Shown one piece after another: positions 1 through 7,668 of a DNA stretch of 10,104 nucleotides. This DNA is from Candidatus Phaeomarinibacter sp. GTDB taxonomy: Bacteria > Pseudomonadota > Alphaproteobacteria > CGMCC-115125. Under the pieces are notes generated by a model, which saw only the letters and a program-made list of their open reading frames with translations, was not told where the DNA came from and did not search any database. A program made the translations under genes and the position numbers. The stretch's first letter is position 1. Each line of letters begins with the position of its first letter. The stretch is from assembly GCA_028279995.1 (NCBI GenBank), contig JANQMQ010000251.1:1-10104 (forward strand). The letters are read 5' to 3'.

Positions 1-396
1 TATGACGCCATCGCCGCCGGCGGCGCCGATAGCGTCCTGAAGGGACTTGTATCGCTCAGAGCGGCTTTGCTGATTGCAGATACGGCGAGCACGGATGAAC
101 TGAAGGTCCGTCTGACACCCTTGGCAGATGACAACAGCCCGTGGCGTTTTTCTGCGCTCGAACTACTTGGGTACGTTGCCATGCGCGATAATGACACCGC
201 CGCTGCCGGCGAATACTACCAGCGCCTTGCCGACGCGTCCGGTGCACCACCTCTGGCCCGGGAGCGTGCCCGCGATATGCTGCGGGGCCTGCAGATCGAA
301 GGCCCGGTGGCCCGCCAGTTGCCAGCGTCAGACGCTACGGCGGGCAATGATGGTGAAGCGGCGGATGACCAAGAAGAGAGCGGCGTTGCCCAATGA
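1..396 (+). CDS. Tetratricopeptide-like (YfgM-type) protein, 3' part
   Basis: The reading frame is open from base 1 to the TGA at 394-396, giving 131 residues of the C-terminal part of a protein whose start lies off the left edge. The visible part is alpha-helical and Ala/Leu-rich: a helix around LVSLRAALLIAD, an SPWRFSALELLGYVAMRDND segment, then a TPR-like helix pair (AAAGEYYQRLADASGAPP, LARERARDMLRGLQIEGP). The last 30 or so residues are acidic and low in complexity. This pattern fits the periplasmic TPR domain of YfgM-like proteins, which in E. coli are anchored by one N-terminal membrane helix and work near the Sec translocon and periplasmic chaperones. Position supports this: it directly precedes bamB and der, as yfgM does in E. 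coli, and its stop overlaps the bamB start as ATGA. The membrane anchor cannot be checked here. The family call rests on helix pattern and context, so the exact function is inferred. Confidence 0.8.
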   Translation, partial: YDAIAAGGADSVLKGLVSLRAALLIADTASTDELKVRLTPLADDNSPWRFSALELLGYVAMRDNDTAAAGEYYQRLADASGAPPLARERARDMLRGLQIEGPVARQLPASDATAGNDGEAADDQEESGVAQ

Positions 397-1739
397 GCTT
401 GAGCTTTTCACAATTCACGCGCATCACATCTATTGCTGCTTTGGCGTCTGCCTTGGTCGCTTGCGACACGATTAATGACCTGATCAGTCCGTCCGATGAC
501 CCACCTCTCCCAGGTGAACGTATCTCCGTTCTTTCGCTTGAGCAGCAGCTGGAAGCGGACCCCCGCATTGCGGGCCTGCAGGTCATTCTGCCCGCACCAT
601 ATGTGAACACGAACTGGGCACAGCCCGGCGGCTTCCCGGACAATGTGTTGCACCACCTTGATGCGCCCGAAGTTATTTCCGAGGTGTGGGGTGTTGATGC
701 CGGGTCCGGGTCGAGCGCTGATGGGCGCCTGACATCGCCGCCCATCGTGGCGGAAGGACGGGTCTATGTACTCGACACCGAGGGTGGCGTCCGCGCATTT
801 GAAGCCGATAGCGGTTCACGGCTATGGGCCGTCGATCTGACGCCTGAGGACGCTGACTCTGAAGAAGGGTTCGGTGGTGGCATCGCCTTTGATGGCGGTG
901 CGCTCTTCGTTGCGACTGGCTTTGGAACCGTTGTCGCACTGGATGCTGCAACTGGCGAAGAATTCTGGACTTTTAACGGGCGGACGCCGTTTAGGGCGGC
1001 ACCATCTGCTGTTGGTGGCCGTGTCTTTGCGATTTCGTTCGACAATCAGATTACAGCGCTTGCCCAAGCAACCGGTGAGGTCCTCTGGACGCATCAGGGC
1101 ATTCAGGAAACCGCCGGCATTCTTGGCTCACCTAGCCCGGCCGTGTCGGGTGACACACTTGTGGTTCCCTATTCATCAGGCGAAGTCTTCGCACTACGCG
1201 TCGAGAACGGCCAGGAAGTCTGGAACGACACGCTCACCCGCACATTGTCGAACACGGCCCTTGCGAACATCAGCGATATTGCCGGTCGTCCGGTCATTGA
1301 CCGTGACCGAGTCTTTGCGGTGAGCCATGCTGGCCGCATGGTGGCGATTGACATCCGCACGGGTGAACGCGTGTGGACGCGGTCCCTGTCTGGCGTGCAG
1401 ACGCCGTGGGTCGCCGGTGATTTCATTTTTCTTGTGACAACCAGTGCTGAGGTCCTGGCACTGTCGCGCCGCGATGGTCGCATTCGCTGGGTCACCCAGT
1501 TGCCCCGGTTTACTGACCCGGAAGACCGCGATGGACCAATCAGCTGGGCTGGCCCCGTCCTGGTCGGCGACCGGCTCCTGCTTGCTTCCTCCACCGGTGA
1601 GGCATTTGCCGTATCTCCCTACAATGGCGACCTGTTGGGCGAAATTGAAATCCCGCGCGGCACGTTCATTACACCCATCGTGGCGAACAAGACGGTCTAC
1701 ATCCTGACTGACGCTGCAGAGCTTTTGGCCTTCCGCTAG
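393..1739 (+). CDS. bamB: Outer membrane protein assembly factor BamB (PQQ-like beta-propeller lipoprotein)
   Basis: BamB is a scaffold lipoprotein of the BAM complex, which folds and inserts beta-barrel proteins into the outer membrane; it binds BamA in the periplasm. The 448-residue product begins with a lipoprotein signal peptide: a hydrophobic segment at 11-23 and lipobox L21-V-A-C24, so Cys24 would be lipidated. After a Pro/Asp-rich linker (about 25-95) come repeated propeller-blade motifs of the type A-x-D-x-x-T-G-x-x-x-W: ADSGSRLW (138-145), DAATGEEFW (184-192), AQATGEVLW (224-232), VENGQEVW (270-277), DIRTGERVW (320-328) and SRRDGRIRW (358-366). Two weaker copies follow near 402-418 and 441-448, consistent with eight blades. 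The length is somewhat above the E. coli protein, mostly through the linker. The ATG at 393 overlaps the upstream stop by 4 bases, suggesting translational coupling; no strong ribosome-binding site is seen. Residue +2 after the lipidated Cys is Asp, which in E. coli would keep a lipoprotein in the inner membrane. The family assignment is firm. Confidence 0.93.
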   Translation: MSLSFSQFTRITSIAALASALVACDTINDLISPSDDPPLPGERISVLSLEQQLEADPRIAGLQVILPAPYVNTNWAQPGGFPDNVLHHLDAPEVISEVWGVDAGSGSSADGRLTSPPIVAEGRVYVLDTEGGVRAFEADSGSRLWAVDLTPEDADSEEGFGGGIAFDGGALFVATGFGTVVALDAATGEEFWTFNGRTPFRAAPSAVGGRVFAISFDNQITALAQATGEVLWTHQGIQETAGILGSPSPAVSGDTLVVPYSSGEVFALRVENGQEVWNDTLTRTLSNTALANISDIAGRPVIDRDRVFAVSHAGRMVAIDIRTGERVWTRSLSGVQTPWVAGDFIFLVTTSAEVLALSRRDGRIRWVTQLPRFTDPEDRDGPISWAGPVLVGDRLLLASSTGEAFAVSPYNGDLLGEIEIPRGTFITPIVANKTVYILTDAAELLAFR

Positions 1740-1772
1740 GCCGGTATCTACCTTCCTGGCAGGCCGCGCGGC

Positions 1773-1777
1773 AGGAG
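1773..1777 (+). promoter_or_regulatory. Ribosome-binding site of der
   Basis: AGGAG lies 9 bases before the ATG at 1787 and supports that start. It sits in the 47-base spacer after bamB, which also contains a 10-base GC palindrome (1763-1772) just upstream. No promoter is obvious in the spacer, so der is probably read through from bamB. Confidence 0.7.
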
Positions 1778-1786
1778 CCGCACCGA

Positions 1787-3232
1787 ATGAGTTTTACACT
1801 GGCCATAGTTGGCCGACCCAATGTCGGCAAGTCCACGCTGTTCAACCGCCTGGTTGGCAAACGGCTGGCCCTTGTCGACGATACCCCCGGTGTGACACGT
1901 GACCGCCGTGAGGGTGCGGCTGAACTGGGTGACCTTAGCTTCACGGTGATTGACACGGCCGGGTTCGAAGATGCCGGTGGCGATGTCCTGCCGGCACGCA
2001 TGCGGCGCCAAACTGAAGCCGCCATTGAAGCCGCAGATGTATGTTTGTTCCTTGTCGATGCCCGTGCCGGGCTGACGCCACTGGATGAGGAAATAGCCCG
2101 CATTCTGCGCAAAGGTGACACACCGGTCATCCTTGCCGCCAACAAGTGCGAAGGTAAGGCTGCGGAAGCCGGGCGCGTCGAAGCCTATCGTCTGGGCCTT
2201 GGCGAACCATTGGGCATCTCAGCAGAGCATGGCGAGGGTACGTCTGACCTCTATCAGGCACTTTTGCCGTTCGCGCCCGATATGGCGGACGACGAAGCAG
2301 CAGATGTTGGAGAGGGTGAGGCGGGTGAAGACCCTGGCAAGCCGCTACGGCTGGCTGTCGTCGGGCGTCCGAATGCCGGCAAGTCAACGCTGATCAATGA
2401 GCTGATCGGCGAAGACCGCATGTTGACCGGGCCGGAGGCGGGCATCACCCGCGATGCCATTTCCGTGGACTGGAATGCGGAAGGCAAGGCCATCAAGCTG
2501 TGGGATACGGCAGGCTTGCGCCGCAGGTCTCGCGTAACCGAAAAGCTCGAAAAACTCTCCGTCGCAGATACGCTGCGCGCGGTCGACTTTGCTGAGGTTG
2601 TTGTGCTCCTCATCGACGCCACCCAACCCTTTGAAAAGCAGGACCTCCACATCGCAGATGCAGTGGTGGAGGAGGGCCGGGCATTGGTGCTGGCCGTCAG
2701 CAAGTGGGACCTTGTGGAAGACAGGTCAGCTGCCTTGCGTGAAATCGATCAGCGTATTGATGAGTTGCTGCCTCAGGTGAAGGGCGTTGAAGTGATCCCC
2801 CTCTCGTCATTGACCGGGCACGGCCTCGACAAGATCGTCCCCGCAGCATTGCGTGCCTACAAACGCTGGACAAAACGAATTCCAACCTCAGCCATGAACC
2901 GGTGGCTGGAAATGGCCGTCGGGCGGCATCCACCACCTGCTGTTCAGGGGCGACGCATTCGGCTGCGGTACATGACCCAAGCCAAGGCTCGTCCGCCGAC
3001 CTTTGTGGTCTTTTCACAGCGAGCTGAAAAGCTGCCGGACAGCTACACCCGTTATCTCATAAACAGTTTGCGGGAGCGGTTTGATCTCGACGGTGCGCCC
3101 ATTCGCCTGTTCGTGCGCAAGGGGGACAACCCCTATGCCGACCAGCGAAAACGCCGTGGTACACCAATGAAGGCAAAAATGAAAAGCCGCTCATCCGGTA
3201 AGCCGCAGAAAAAGAAAACCAACAGTGACTAG
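1787..3232 (+). CDS. der: Ribosome biogenesis GTPase Der (EngA)
   Basis: Der is an essential tandem-GTPase that binds the 50S precursor and drives late steps of large-subunit assembly in the cytoplasm. The 481-residue product has the full architecture. GTPase domain 1 has P-loop GRPNVGKS at 9-16, DTAG at 56-59 and G4 NKCE at 119-122. An acidic Asp/Glu/Gly linker spans about 170-187. GTPase domain 2 has P-loop GRPNAGKS at 193-200 and DTAG at 240-243, followed by the [15 protein letters not shown] switch stretch typical of Der. A KH-like RNA-binding domain covers about 355-450, followed by a Lys/Arg-rich tail of some 25 residues. The second G4 motif reads SKWD (305-308) where Der normally has NKWD, a noteworthy but conservative change. 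The ATG at 1787 has AGGAG nine bases upstream. Placement after bamB is the usual arrangement. The gene ends 14 bases before the stop of a convergent gene, with no evident terminator between. Assignment is secure. Confidence 0.97.
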   Translation: MSFTLAIVGRPNVGKSTLFNRLVGKRLALVDDTPGVTRDRREGAAELGDLSFTVIDTAGFEDAGGDVLPARMRRQTEAAIEAADVCLFLVDARAGLTPLDEEIARILRKGDTPVILAANKCEGKAAEAGRVEAYRLGLGEPLGISAEHGEGTSDLYQALLPFAPDMADDEAADVGEGEAGEDPGKPLRLAVVGRPNAGKSTLINELIGEDRMLTGPEAGITRDAISVDWNAEGKAIKLWDTAGLRRRSRVTEKLEKLSVADTLRAVDFAEVVVLLIDATQPFEKQDLHIADAVVEEGRALVLAVSKWDLVEDRSAALREIDQRIDELLPQVKGVEVIPLSSLTGHGLDKIVPAALRAYKRWTKRIPTSAMNRWLEMAVGRHPPPAVQGRRIRLRYMTQAKARPPTFVVFSQRAEKLPDSYTRYLINSLRERFDLDGAPIRLFVRKGDNPYADQRKRRGTPMKAKMKSRSSGKPQKKKTNSD

Positions 3233-3246
3233 CTGGCCGGTCTGGA

Positions 3247-3960
3247 CTATTTGGGCGTAAAGCGGCGTGTGACCCCGTTGTCCGTAAAATCCATGTGAGA
3301 CATTTCCAGAAACAGCCCGGCGATTTCATCAGGGTGGGGCAGGGTTTCAGGGTCCTCGCCCGGCATGGCTTTGGCTCGCATGGCCGTGCGCATGGGGCCG
3401 GGGCTCAGGAGATTGGCCCGGACATTGGTGTCAGCGGATTCCGCTGCATATGTCTTAACCAATGCCTCCAGAGCCGCCTTGGACACCGCATAGGGTCCCC
3501 AGAACGGATTGCACTTCTGCGCCGCCCCTGATGTCACAAAGACAGCGCGCCCCGCATCAGATGCGCGCAGCAGAGGATCCATGGACCTCAGGAGCCGCCA
3601 GTTTGCGTTGACGTTGATGTCCATGGCCTTGTGCCAGTCTTTCGGTTGCACATGGCCTATCGGAGAAATCACTCCCAGATCACCGGCATTGCCGATCAGC
3701 ACATCAAGCCTGCCCCAGCGTTCGTAAATCGCGGCGCCCAGGCGGTCGACGCCTTCGTAGTCTGTGAGATCAAGCGGCACCAGGGTTGCGGATCCGCCGG
3801 CCGCCTTGATGGCGTCATCCAGTTCCTCAAGAGCACCTTCCGTGCGGGCAACCGCAATCACATGCGCTCCCTCTCGTGCGAAAGCGAGCGAGACGGCATA
3901 GCCAATACCCCGTGACGCCCCGGTGACGAGGACGATCTTGTCTTCAAACTGTAGGGTCAT
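3247..3960 (-). CDS. Short-chain dehydrogenase/reductase, YciK-like
   Basis: This is a classical SDR oxidoreductase of 237 residues with a complete Rossmann core. The cofactor-binding motif TGASRGIG is at 13-20, a D-L-T pair follows beta-3 (64-66), NAG is at 91-93, and the active-site tetrad is Asn116, Ser144, Tyr157 and Lys161 (YAVSK). The Arg at 17 in the glycine motif and Arg39 after beta-2 suggest NADP(H), an inference. The C-terminal part (SPGPMRTAMRAKAMPGEDP, then a helix, then a short tail) resembles E. coli YciK as I recall it, more than fatty-acid FabG reductases. The substrate is unknown. The ATG at 3960 lies two bases after the purF stop, and I see no ribosome-binding site of its own, so translation is probably coupled to purF. 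The link to purine synthesis is positional only; nothing in the protein points to a purine substrate. It ends facing der, 14 bases away. Confidence 0.92.
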   Translation of the reverse strand: MTLQFEDKIVLVTGASRGIGYAVSLAFAREGAHVIAVARTEGALEELDDAIKAAGGSATLVPLDLTDYEGVDRLGAAIYERWGRLDVLIGNAGDLGVISPIGHVQPKDWHKAMDINVNANWRLLRSMDPLLRASDAGRAVFVTSGAAQKCNPFWGPYAVSKAALEALVKTYAAESADTNVRANLLSPGPMRTAMRAKAMPGEDPETLPHPDEIAGLFLEMSHMDFTDNGVTRRFTPK

Positions 3961-3962
3961 TA

Positions 3963-5489
3963 TCAGGCGATCTCGGCAAGAAGGGACAGTTGGCCGCCGG
4001 CACGATCACCATCGCGGTCTGTCAGCGGCGTTGGATAATCGCCTGTAAAGCAATGGTCCGTCAGCTGCGGCTCTTCGTCGTTGCGACCATTGTAGCCAAG
4101 CGCCTTGTACAGCCCGTCCACACTCAGGAAGGCGAGGCTGTCTACGCCGATGTAGGAGCGCATGCCTTCCAGATCGAACCGGTGCGCCAGGAGCTTTGAC
4201 TGATCCGGCGTATCGATGCCGTAAAAGTCGGAATGGGTGATCGGGGGGCTGGCAATGCGCAGATGCACCTCCCGCGCACCGGCGTCGCGCATCATCTGCA
4301 CGATCTTGATGGATGTGGTGCCGCGCACCACGCTGTCATCCACCAGAACGATGCGTTTGCCTTCGACCATGGCCCGGTTCGGGTTGTGCTTGAGCTTCAC
4401 ACCCAGCTGACGGATCTGCTGGGTCGGCTCAATGAATGTGCGTCCGACATAGTGGTTGCGGATGAGGCCGAGCTCAAAGGGCAACCCGCATTCATTGGCG
4501 TAGCCAATGGCGGAGGGCACACCGGAGTCAGGTACAGGAATGACCACATCCGCCTCGTTGTGTGACTCGGCGGCCAGCTGGGCGCCAAACTTCTTGCGAA
4601 CCTCATACACACTCTTGCCGTCAACCACGGAGTCGGGACGTGCAAAGTAGATGTGCTCAAAGACGCAGGGCCGCGCCGGCTCGGGCGGAAACGGTTTGTG
4701 GCTTTCAATGCCGTCTTCCGTACACACGACAATTTCGCCCGGTTCGATCTCGCGCACGAAATGGGCACCGATGATATCCAGCGCGCATGTTTCAGAGGCA
4801 AGTACCGGTGACCCGTTGAGGTCGCCCATGACGAGCGGACGGATACCGCGCGGGTCACGGGCACCGATCATCTTTTTCGGTGTCAGGCATACAAGCCCGT
4901 AGGCACCTTCCACTTGAGACAGCGCATCTACAAGCCGCTCGATGATGCGTGGCTTGCTGGAGCGCGCCACAAGCTGAAGAATGGTTTCCGTATCTGACGT
5001 CGACTGAAAAATCGCGCCCTCGCGTACCAGCCGGTCACGTAGCGTGAGGGCATTCGTCAGATTGCCGTTGTGGCCGATGGCAAAACCGCCACCCCATAGA
5101 TCAGCAAACAGTGGCTGCACGTTGCGAAGAATGGTTTCGCCTGTTGTCGAGTACCGATTATGACCAATCGCGGCTGACCCGGCGAGCCGGTTGATCATCT
5201 TCTCGGACGAGAAATTGTCGCCGACCAGTCCCATGCGACGTTCCGCATTGAAGCGCTCGCCATCATAGGAAACGATACCGGCGGCCTCCTGGCCGCGGTG
5301 TTGCAGGGCATGTAGCCCAAGCGCCGTGAGTGCTGCAGCATCGGGATTGCCAAAGACGCCGAACACGCCGCATTCCTCGCGAAGCGTGTCTCCTTCGAGT
5401 TCATCGCGCCATGTCGCACAGTCGATGGGCGGTGTGTCAGCGTCAGGAGAAGATTGGGGGGCGGCCTGTGGGGGCATATGCGGGTTCAA
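3963..5489 (-). CDS. purF: Amidophosphoribosyltransferase (glutamine PRPP amidotransferase)
   Basis: PurF makes 5-phosphoribosylamine from PRPP and glutamine, the first committed step of de novo purine synthesis in the cytosol. The 508-residue product has an N-terminal Ntn-hydrolase glutaminase domain with Cys40 (EECGVFGVFG) as nucleophile, so a 39-residue leader would be removed or the start is later. Downstream are HRGQEAAGI (64-72), GHNRYSTTG (109-117) and NGNLTN (141-146). The phosphoribosyltransferase domain carries the PRPP loop VLVDDSVVRGTTS (381-393). The sequence resembles the Bacillus subtilis class, but of the four iron-sulfur ligand positions only two appear to be Cys (Cys275, Cys480); the others are Asp421 and Thr477. 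The listed start is TTG at 5489, with AAGAGG five bases upstream; an in-frame ATG at 5477 (residue 5) is 17 bases from that site. cvpA lies 56 bases upstream, the classic cvpA–purF pairing, and an SDR gene follows after two bases. Confidence 0.96.
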   Translation of the reverse strand: MNPHMPPQAAPQSSPDADTPPIDCATWRDELEGDTLREECGVFGVFGNPDAAALTALGLHALQHRGQEAAGIVSYDGERFNAERRMGLVGDNFSSEKMINRLAGSAAIGHNRYSTTGETILRNVQPLFADLWGGGFAIGHNGNLTNALTLRDRLVREGAIFQSTSDTETILQLVARSSKPRIIERLVDALSQVEGAYGLVCLTPKKMIGARDPRGIRPLVMGDLNGSPVLASETCALDIIGAHFVREIEPGEIVVCTEDGIESHKPFPPEPARPCVFEHIYFARPDSVVDGKSVYEVRKKFGAQLAAESHNEADVVIPVPDSGVPSAIGYANECGLPFELGLIRNHYVGRTFIEPTQQIRQLGVKLKHNPNRAMVEGKRIVLVDDSVVRGTTSIKIVQMMRDAGAREVHLRIASPPITHSDFYGIDTPDQSKLLAHRFDLEGMRSYIGVDSLAFLSVDGLYKALGYNGRNDEEPQLTDHCFTGDYPTPLTDRDGDRAGGQLSLLAEIA

Positions 5490-5494
5490 AACGA

Positions 5495-5500
5495 CCTCTT
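5495..5500 (-). promoter_or_regulatory. Ribosome-binding site of purF
   Basis: On the minus strand AAGAGG is five bases before the TTG at 5489 and 17 bases before the ATG at 5477. The spacing favours the TTG, although five bases is on the short side. In the same cvpA–purF spacer a 5-bp inverted repeat (5514-5529, loop of 6) is present without a T-run, so it is not a convincing terminator. Confidence 0.5.
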
Positions 5501-5545
5501 GCGCATGGGTCAGCGCTTATTGAAAAGCGACCAGGTGAGCAGACG

Positions 5546-6205
5546 CTACTGCCCGTTCCCGTCAACCGACTCGAAGAGTTGATCGAGCCGACGGCGTTCC
5601 TCTGCGTTATACCCGTCGTCGGCGCTGCTGTCAGCGTCGCCATTTTGCGGGTCTGCCTTGCTGCCGGATGTGCCTCCGGCTGATTCAGGCGTCGTGCGTG
5701 GTTTGGCACGCTGTACTGCCGGGGGTCTGTCTGCGTCCGGAGCAACCCAGTTTGTTAGGGTTTCTGCGGTTGCGGAGACAAGCGGCAGCAATCGGGCGTC
5801 ATCCAGCCATGGCGGAAAATCTTCCCGCGCGACCAGCCACGCGATGAACATATAAGCGATGGTGGCCAGCAAAAAACCCCGGGTCAGACCAAACAGGAAC
5901 CCGCCTGTGCGGTCCAGAGCACCGACCTGACCATCCGGCACCCGTTCACCGATATGAAAACTGACATAGGAGGCAAGAACCAATACCACGGTGAACACAA
6001 GGAAAGCCGCTGCACCGTCTGCCAGCCAGGTCGGGTCGATGTACTCTCTGCTCTGGGGCGCGAGGTAGGGCAGTGCCACAATAGCGGCGGCCGCTGCGGT
6101 AACCCATGCGAGAATAGACAGCATTTCACGCACAAAACCGCGGACCATGGCCAGAAGCCCGGAAATCAGCGTTATGGCGATGACTATGGCGTCGAACCCC
6201 GTCAC
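5546..6205 (-). CDS. cvpA: CvpA family inner-membrane protein
   Basis: CvpA proteins are small inner-membrane proteins named for colicin V production in E. coli and usually encoded just before purF; their molecular role is not settled, though envelope-stress and bile phenotypes are reported. The 219-residue product begins with four hydrophobic helices at about 4-22, 28-48, 62-85 and 103-126. The family motif between helices 1 and 2 is visible (GLLAMVRGFVREMLSILAW, 16-34), as is the segment before helix 4 (LDRTGGFLFGLTRGF, 97-111). After residue 150 comes a hydrophilic Pro/Ala/Ser/Asp-rich tail that ends in a short helix YNAEERRRLDQLFES (199-213); this makes the protein longer than the roughly 160-residue E. 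coli form. The start is GTG at 6205; an in-frame TGA at 6221-6223 (minus strand) and GGGGA five bases before the GTG support it. It lies 47 bases after radA and 56 before purF. Confidence 0.93.
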   Translation of the reverse strand: MTGFDAIVIAITLISGLLAMVRGFVREMLSILAWVTAAAAAIVALPYLAPQSREYIDPTWLADGAAAFLVFTVVLVLASYVSFHIGERVPDGQVGALDRTGGFLFGLTRGFLLATIAYMFIAWLVAREDFPPWLDDARLLPLVSATAETLTNWVAPDADRPPAVQRAKPRTTPESAGGTSGSKADPQNGDADSSADDGYNAEERRRLDQLFESVDGNGQ

Positions 6206-6220
6206 CTTCGTCCCCCGAAG
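6206..6220 (-). promoter_or_regulatory. Small hairpin holding the cvpA ribosome-binding site
   Basis: Directly before the GTG start of cvpA the transcript reads CTTCG-GGGGA-CGAAG, a perfect 5-bp stem with a 5-base loop. The only Shine-Dalgarno-like bases (GGGGA) form the loop, and the 3' arm touches the start codon. The inverted repeat is directly visible. Any effect on translation is inference, and so short a stem can arise by chance. Confidence 0.4.
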
Positions 6221-6252
6221 TCAAAAGCAGCGTTGCGGCAATTTTTCTAGCA

Positions 6253-7647
6253 TCAAGTGTCACCGCCCGGCACATCCGAATGGCAAACGGCGTTAACGAG
6301 CCTGCCGATTGTCCTGATTTCCTGAACCGTCAGCCCGCCTGACAGGGCCTTGAGGCCCGTCGGGCCGATTGCGGACCTGAAGCCCAGCTTGGCGGCTTCC
6401 TTGGCGCGGTTTTCAGCCTGTGCCACGGGGCGGATATCTCCGGACAGGCTGATCTCCCCAAAAATTACCGTCTGCGGATCAATGGCGGCGTCGTCGAGCG
6501 ATGAAAGCAGCGCAGCCGCAACAGCTAGATCCGCCGCCGGTTCATTGACCCGCAATCCGCCGGCGACATTGAGATAGACATCAAACCCGCCGAAGCTGGT
6601 GCCGCAGCGCGCTTCCAGCACCGCCAGCACCATGGAGAGACGACCGCCGTCCCACCCCACGACAGCCCGGCGCGGCGTGCCAAGTGTTGAGCGGACAACC
6701 AGGGCCTGAATCTCTACAAGGACAGGACGGGTGCCTTCTATGCCTGCAAAAACAACGGAACCGGATGCTGTCTCAGACCGGTCATTGAGGAACAGGGCTG
6801 ACGGGTTTGCGACTTCCGAAAGACCCGTATCGCGCATTTCGAAGACGCCAATTTCGTCCGTCGGGCCGAAGCGGTTCTTGACTGCGCGCAGAATGCGAAA
6901 CTGGTGACCGCGCTCACCTTCGAAATAGAGCACGGTATCAACCATATGCTCGACAACCCGTGGTCCGGCAATCTGTCCTTCTTTGGTGACATGGCCAACC
7001 AGTATGATGGCGGTGCCTTTCGCCTTTGCGACCTGCACGAGCGCTTGGGCGCATGCGCGGACCTGTGAAACCGTGCCCGGCGCGGAATCCAGTGCGTCGG
7101 ACCACATGGTCTGGATTGAATCAATCACAACCGCATCCGCTGCCGGTGACTGTTCCAGTGTAGCGACGATATCCGCCAGGCTGGTGGCGGCCGCCAATTC
7201 AACCGGCGCTTTTTCCAGCCCCAGCCGCTTGGCACGCATGCGCACTTGGGCGATAGCTTCTTCACCGGAGATGTAGAGAGCGCGCTTGCCGGCTCGCGCA
7301 ACAGCCGCCATCGCTTGCAGCAGGATGGTCGACTTGCCGATGCCCGGATCACCGCCCACAAGCAGTGCTGATCCGGGAACAAGCCCGCCGCCGCAGACCC
7401 GGTCAAACTCAGCTATGCCGGTTACATGGCGGGGAGCTTCGGCGGTCTCGCCTTCCAGCGGTACCAGATCAATGAGCTTGCGGTTGCCACGCGAGAGTTT
7501 GGCGGTAGCCGGGGAGGACGCGGGGCCGGAGCCTGCTGTCTCCTCAACAAGCGTGTTCCACTCGTTGCAGCTGTCGCACTTGCCCGCCCATTTTGAGTGG
7601 ACGGCACCGCAGTTCTGGCAGACAAATCTAGTGGCGAGTTTTGCCAT
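6253..7647 (-). CDS. radA: DNA repair protein RadA (Sms)
   Basis: RadA is a RecA-related ATPase that promotes branch migration of recombination intermediates and helps repair broken or stalled DNA. The 464-residue length is typical. The N-terminal zinc finger has Cys10, Cys13, Cys24 and Cys27 (CQNC and CDSC). The ATPase domain has Walker A GGDPGIGKST at 98-107, a Walker B strand AVVIDSIQT at 172-180, and the RadA-specific KNRFG motif at 257-261, which is needed for its DNA activity in E. coli. The C-terminal part (about 285-464) is the Lon-protease-like domain, with a GGLRVNEPAADLAVAAAL stretch (363-380) and GEISLSGDIRPV (397-408); in RadA this domain is not a working protease. The ATG at 7647 follows mlaF by 21 bases and has only a weak ribosome-binding site, so it is likely translated from the operon transcript with help from upstream translation. 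Assignment is secure. Confidence 0.97.
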   Translation of the reverse strand: MAKLATRFVCQNCGAVHSKWAGKCDSCNEWNTLVEETAGSGPASSPATAKLSRGNRKLIDLVPLEGETAEAPRHVTGIAEFDRVCGGGLVPGSALLVGGDPGIGKSTILLQAMAAVARAGKRALYISGEEAIAQVRMRAKRLGLEKAPVELAAATSLADIVATLEQSPAADAVVIDSIQTMWSDALDSAPGTVSQVRACAQALVQVAKAKGTAIILVGHVTKEGQIAGPRVVEHMVDTVLYFEGERGHQFRILRAVKNRFGPTDEIGVFEMRDTGLSEVANPSALFLNDRSETASGSVVFAGIEGTRPVLVEIQALVVRSTLGTPRRAVVGWDGGRLSMVLAVLEARCGTSFGGFDVYLNVAGGLRVNEPAADLAVAAALLSSLDDAAIDPQTVIFGEISLSGDIRPVAQAENRAKEAAKLGFRSAIGPTGLKALSGGLTVQEIRTIGRLVNAVCHSDVPGGDT

Positions 7648-7668
7648 TGTTGCGCTTGGGGCCGTGGG

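Noticed and set aside
874..1323. 149-codon plus-strand open frame inside bamB
   Set aside because: It is out of frame with the beta-propeller repeats and Arg/Leu/His-rich without motifs.
1763..1772. 10-base GC palindrome before der as an operator
   Set aside because: Short GC palindromes are expected in GC-rich DNA and there is no second copy or promoter nearby.
1669..2145. 158-codon minus-strand open frame over the bamB–der junction
   Set aside because: It is antisense to two well-supported genes, rich in Arg and Ser, with no recognisable motif.
4397..4864. 155-codon minus-strand open frame inside purF
   Set aside because: It is an out-of-frame shadow of purF with no domain features.
5514..5529. 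5-bp inverted repeat between cvpA and purF as a terminator or attenuator
   Set aside because: The stem is short and no T-run follows on the minus strand; a chance repeat is likely.
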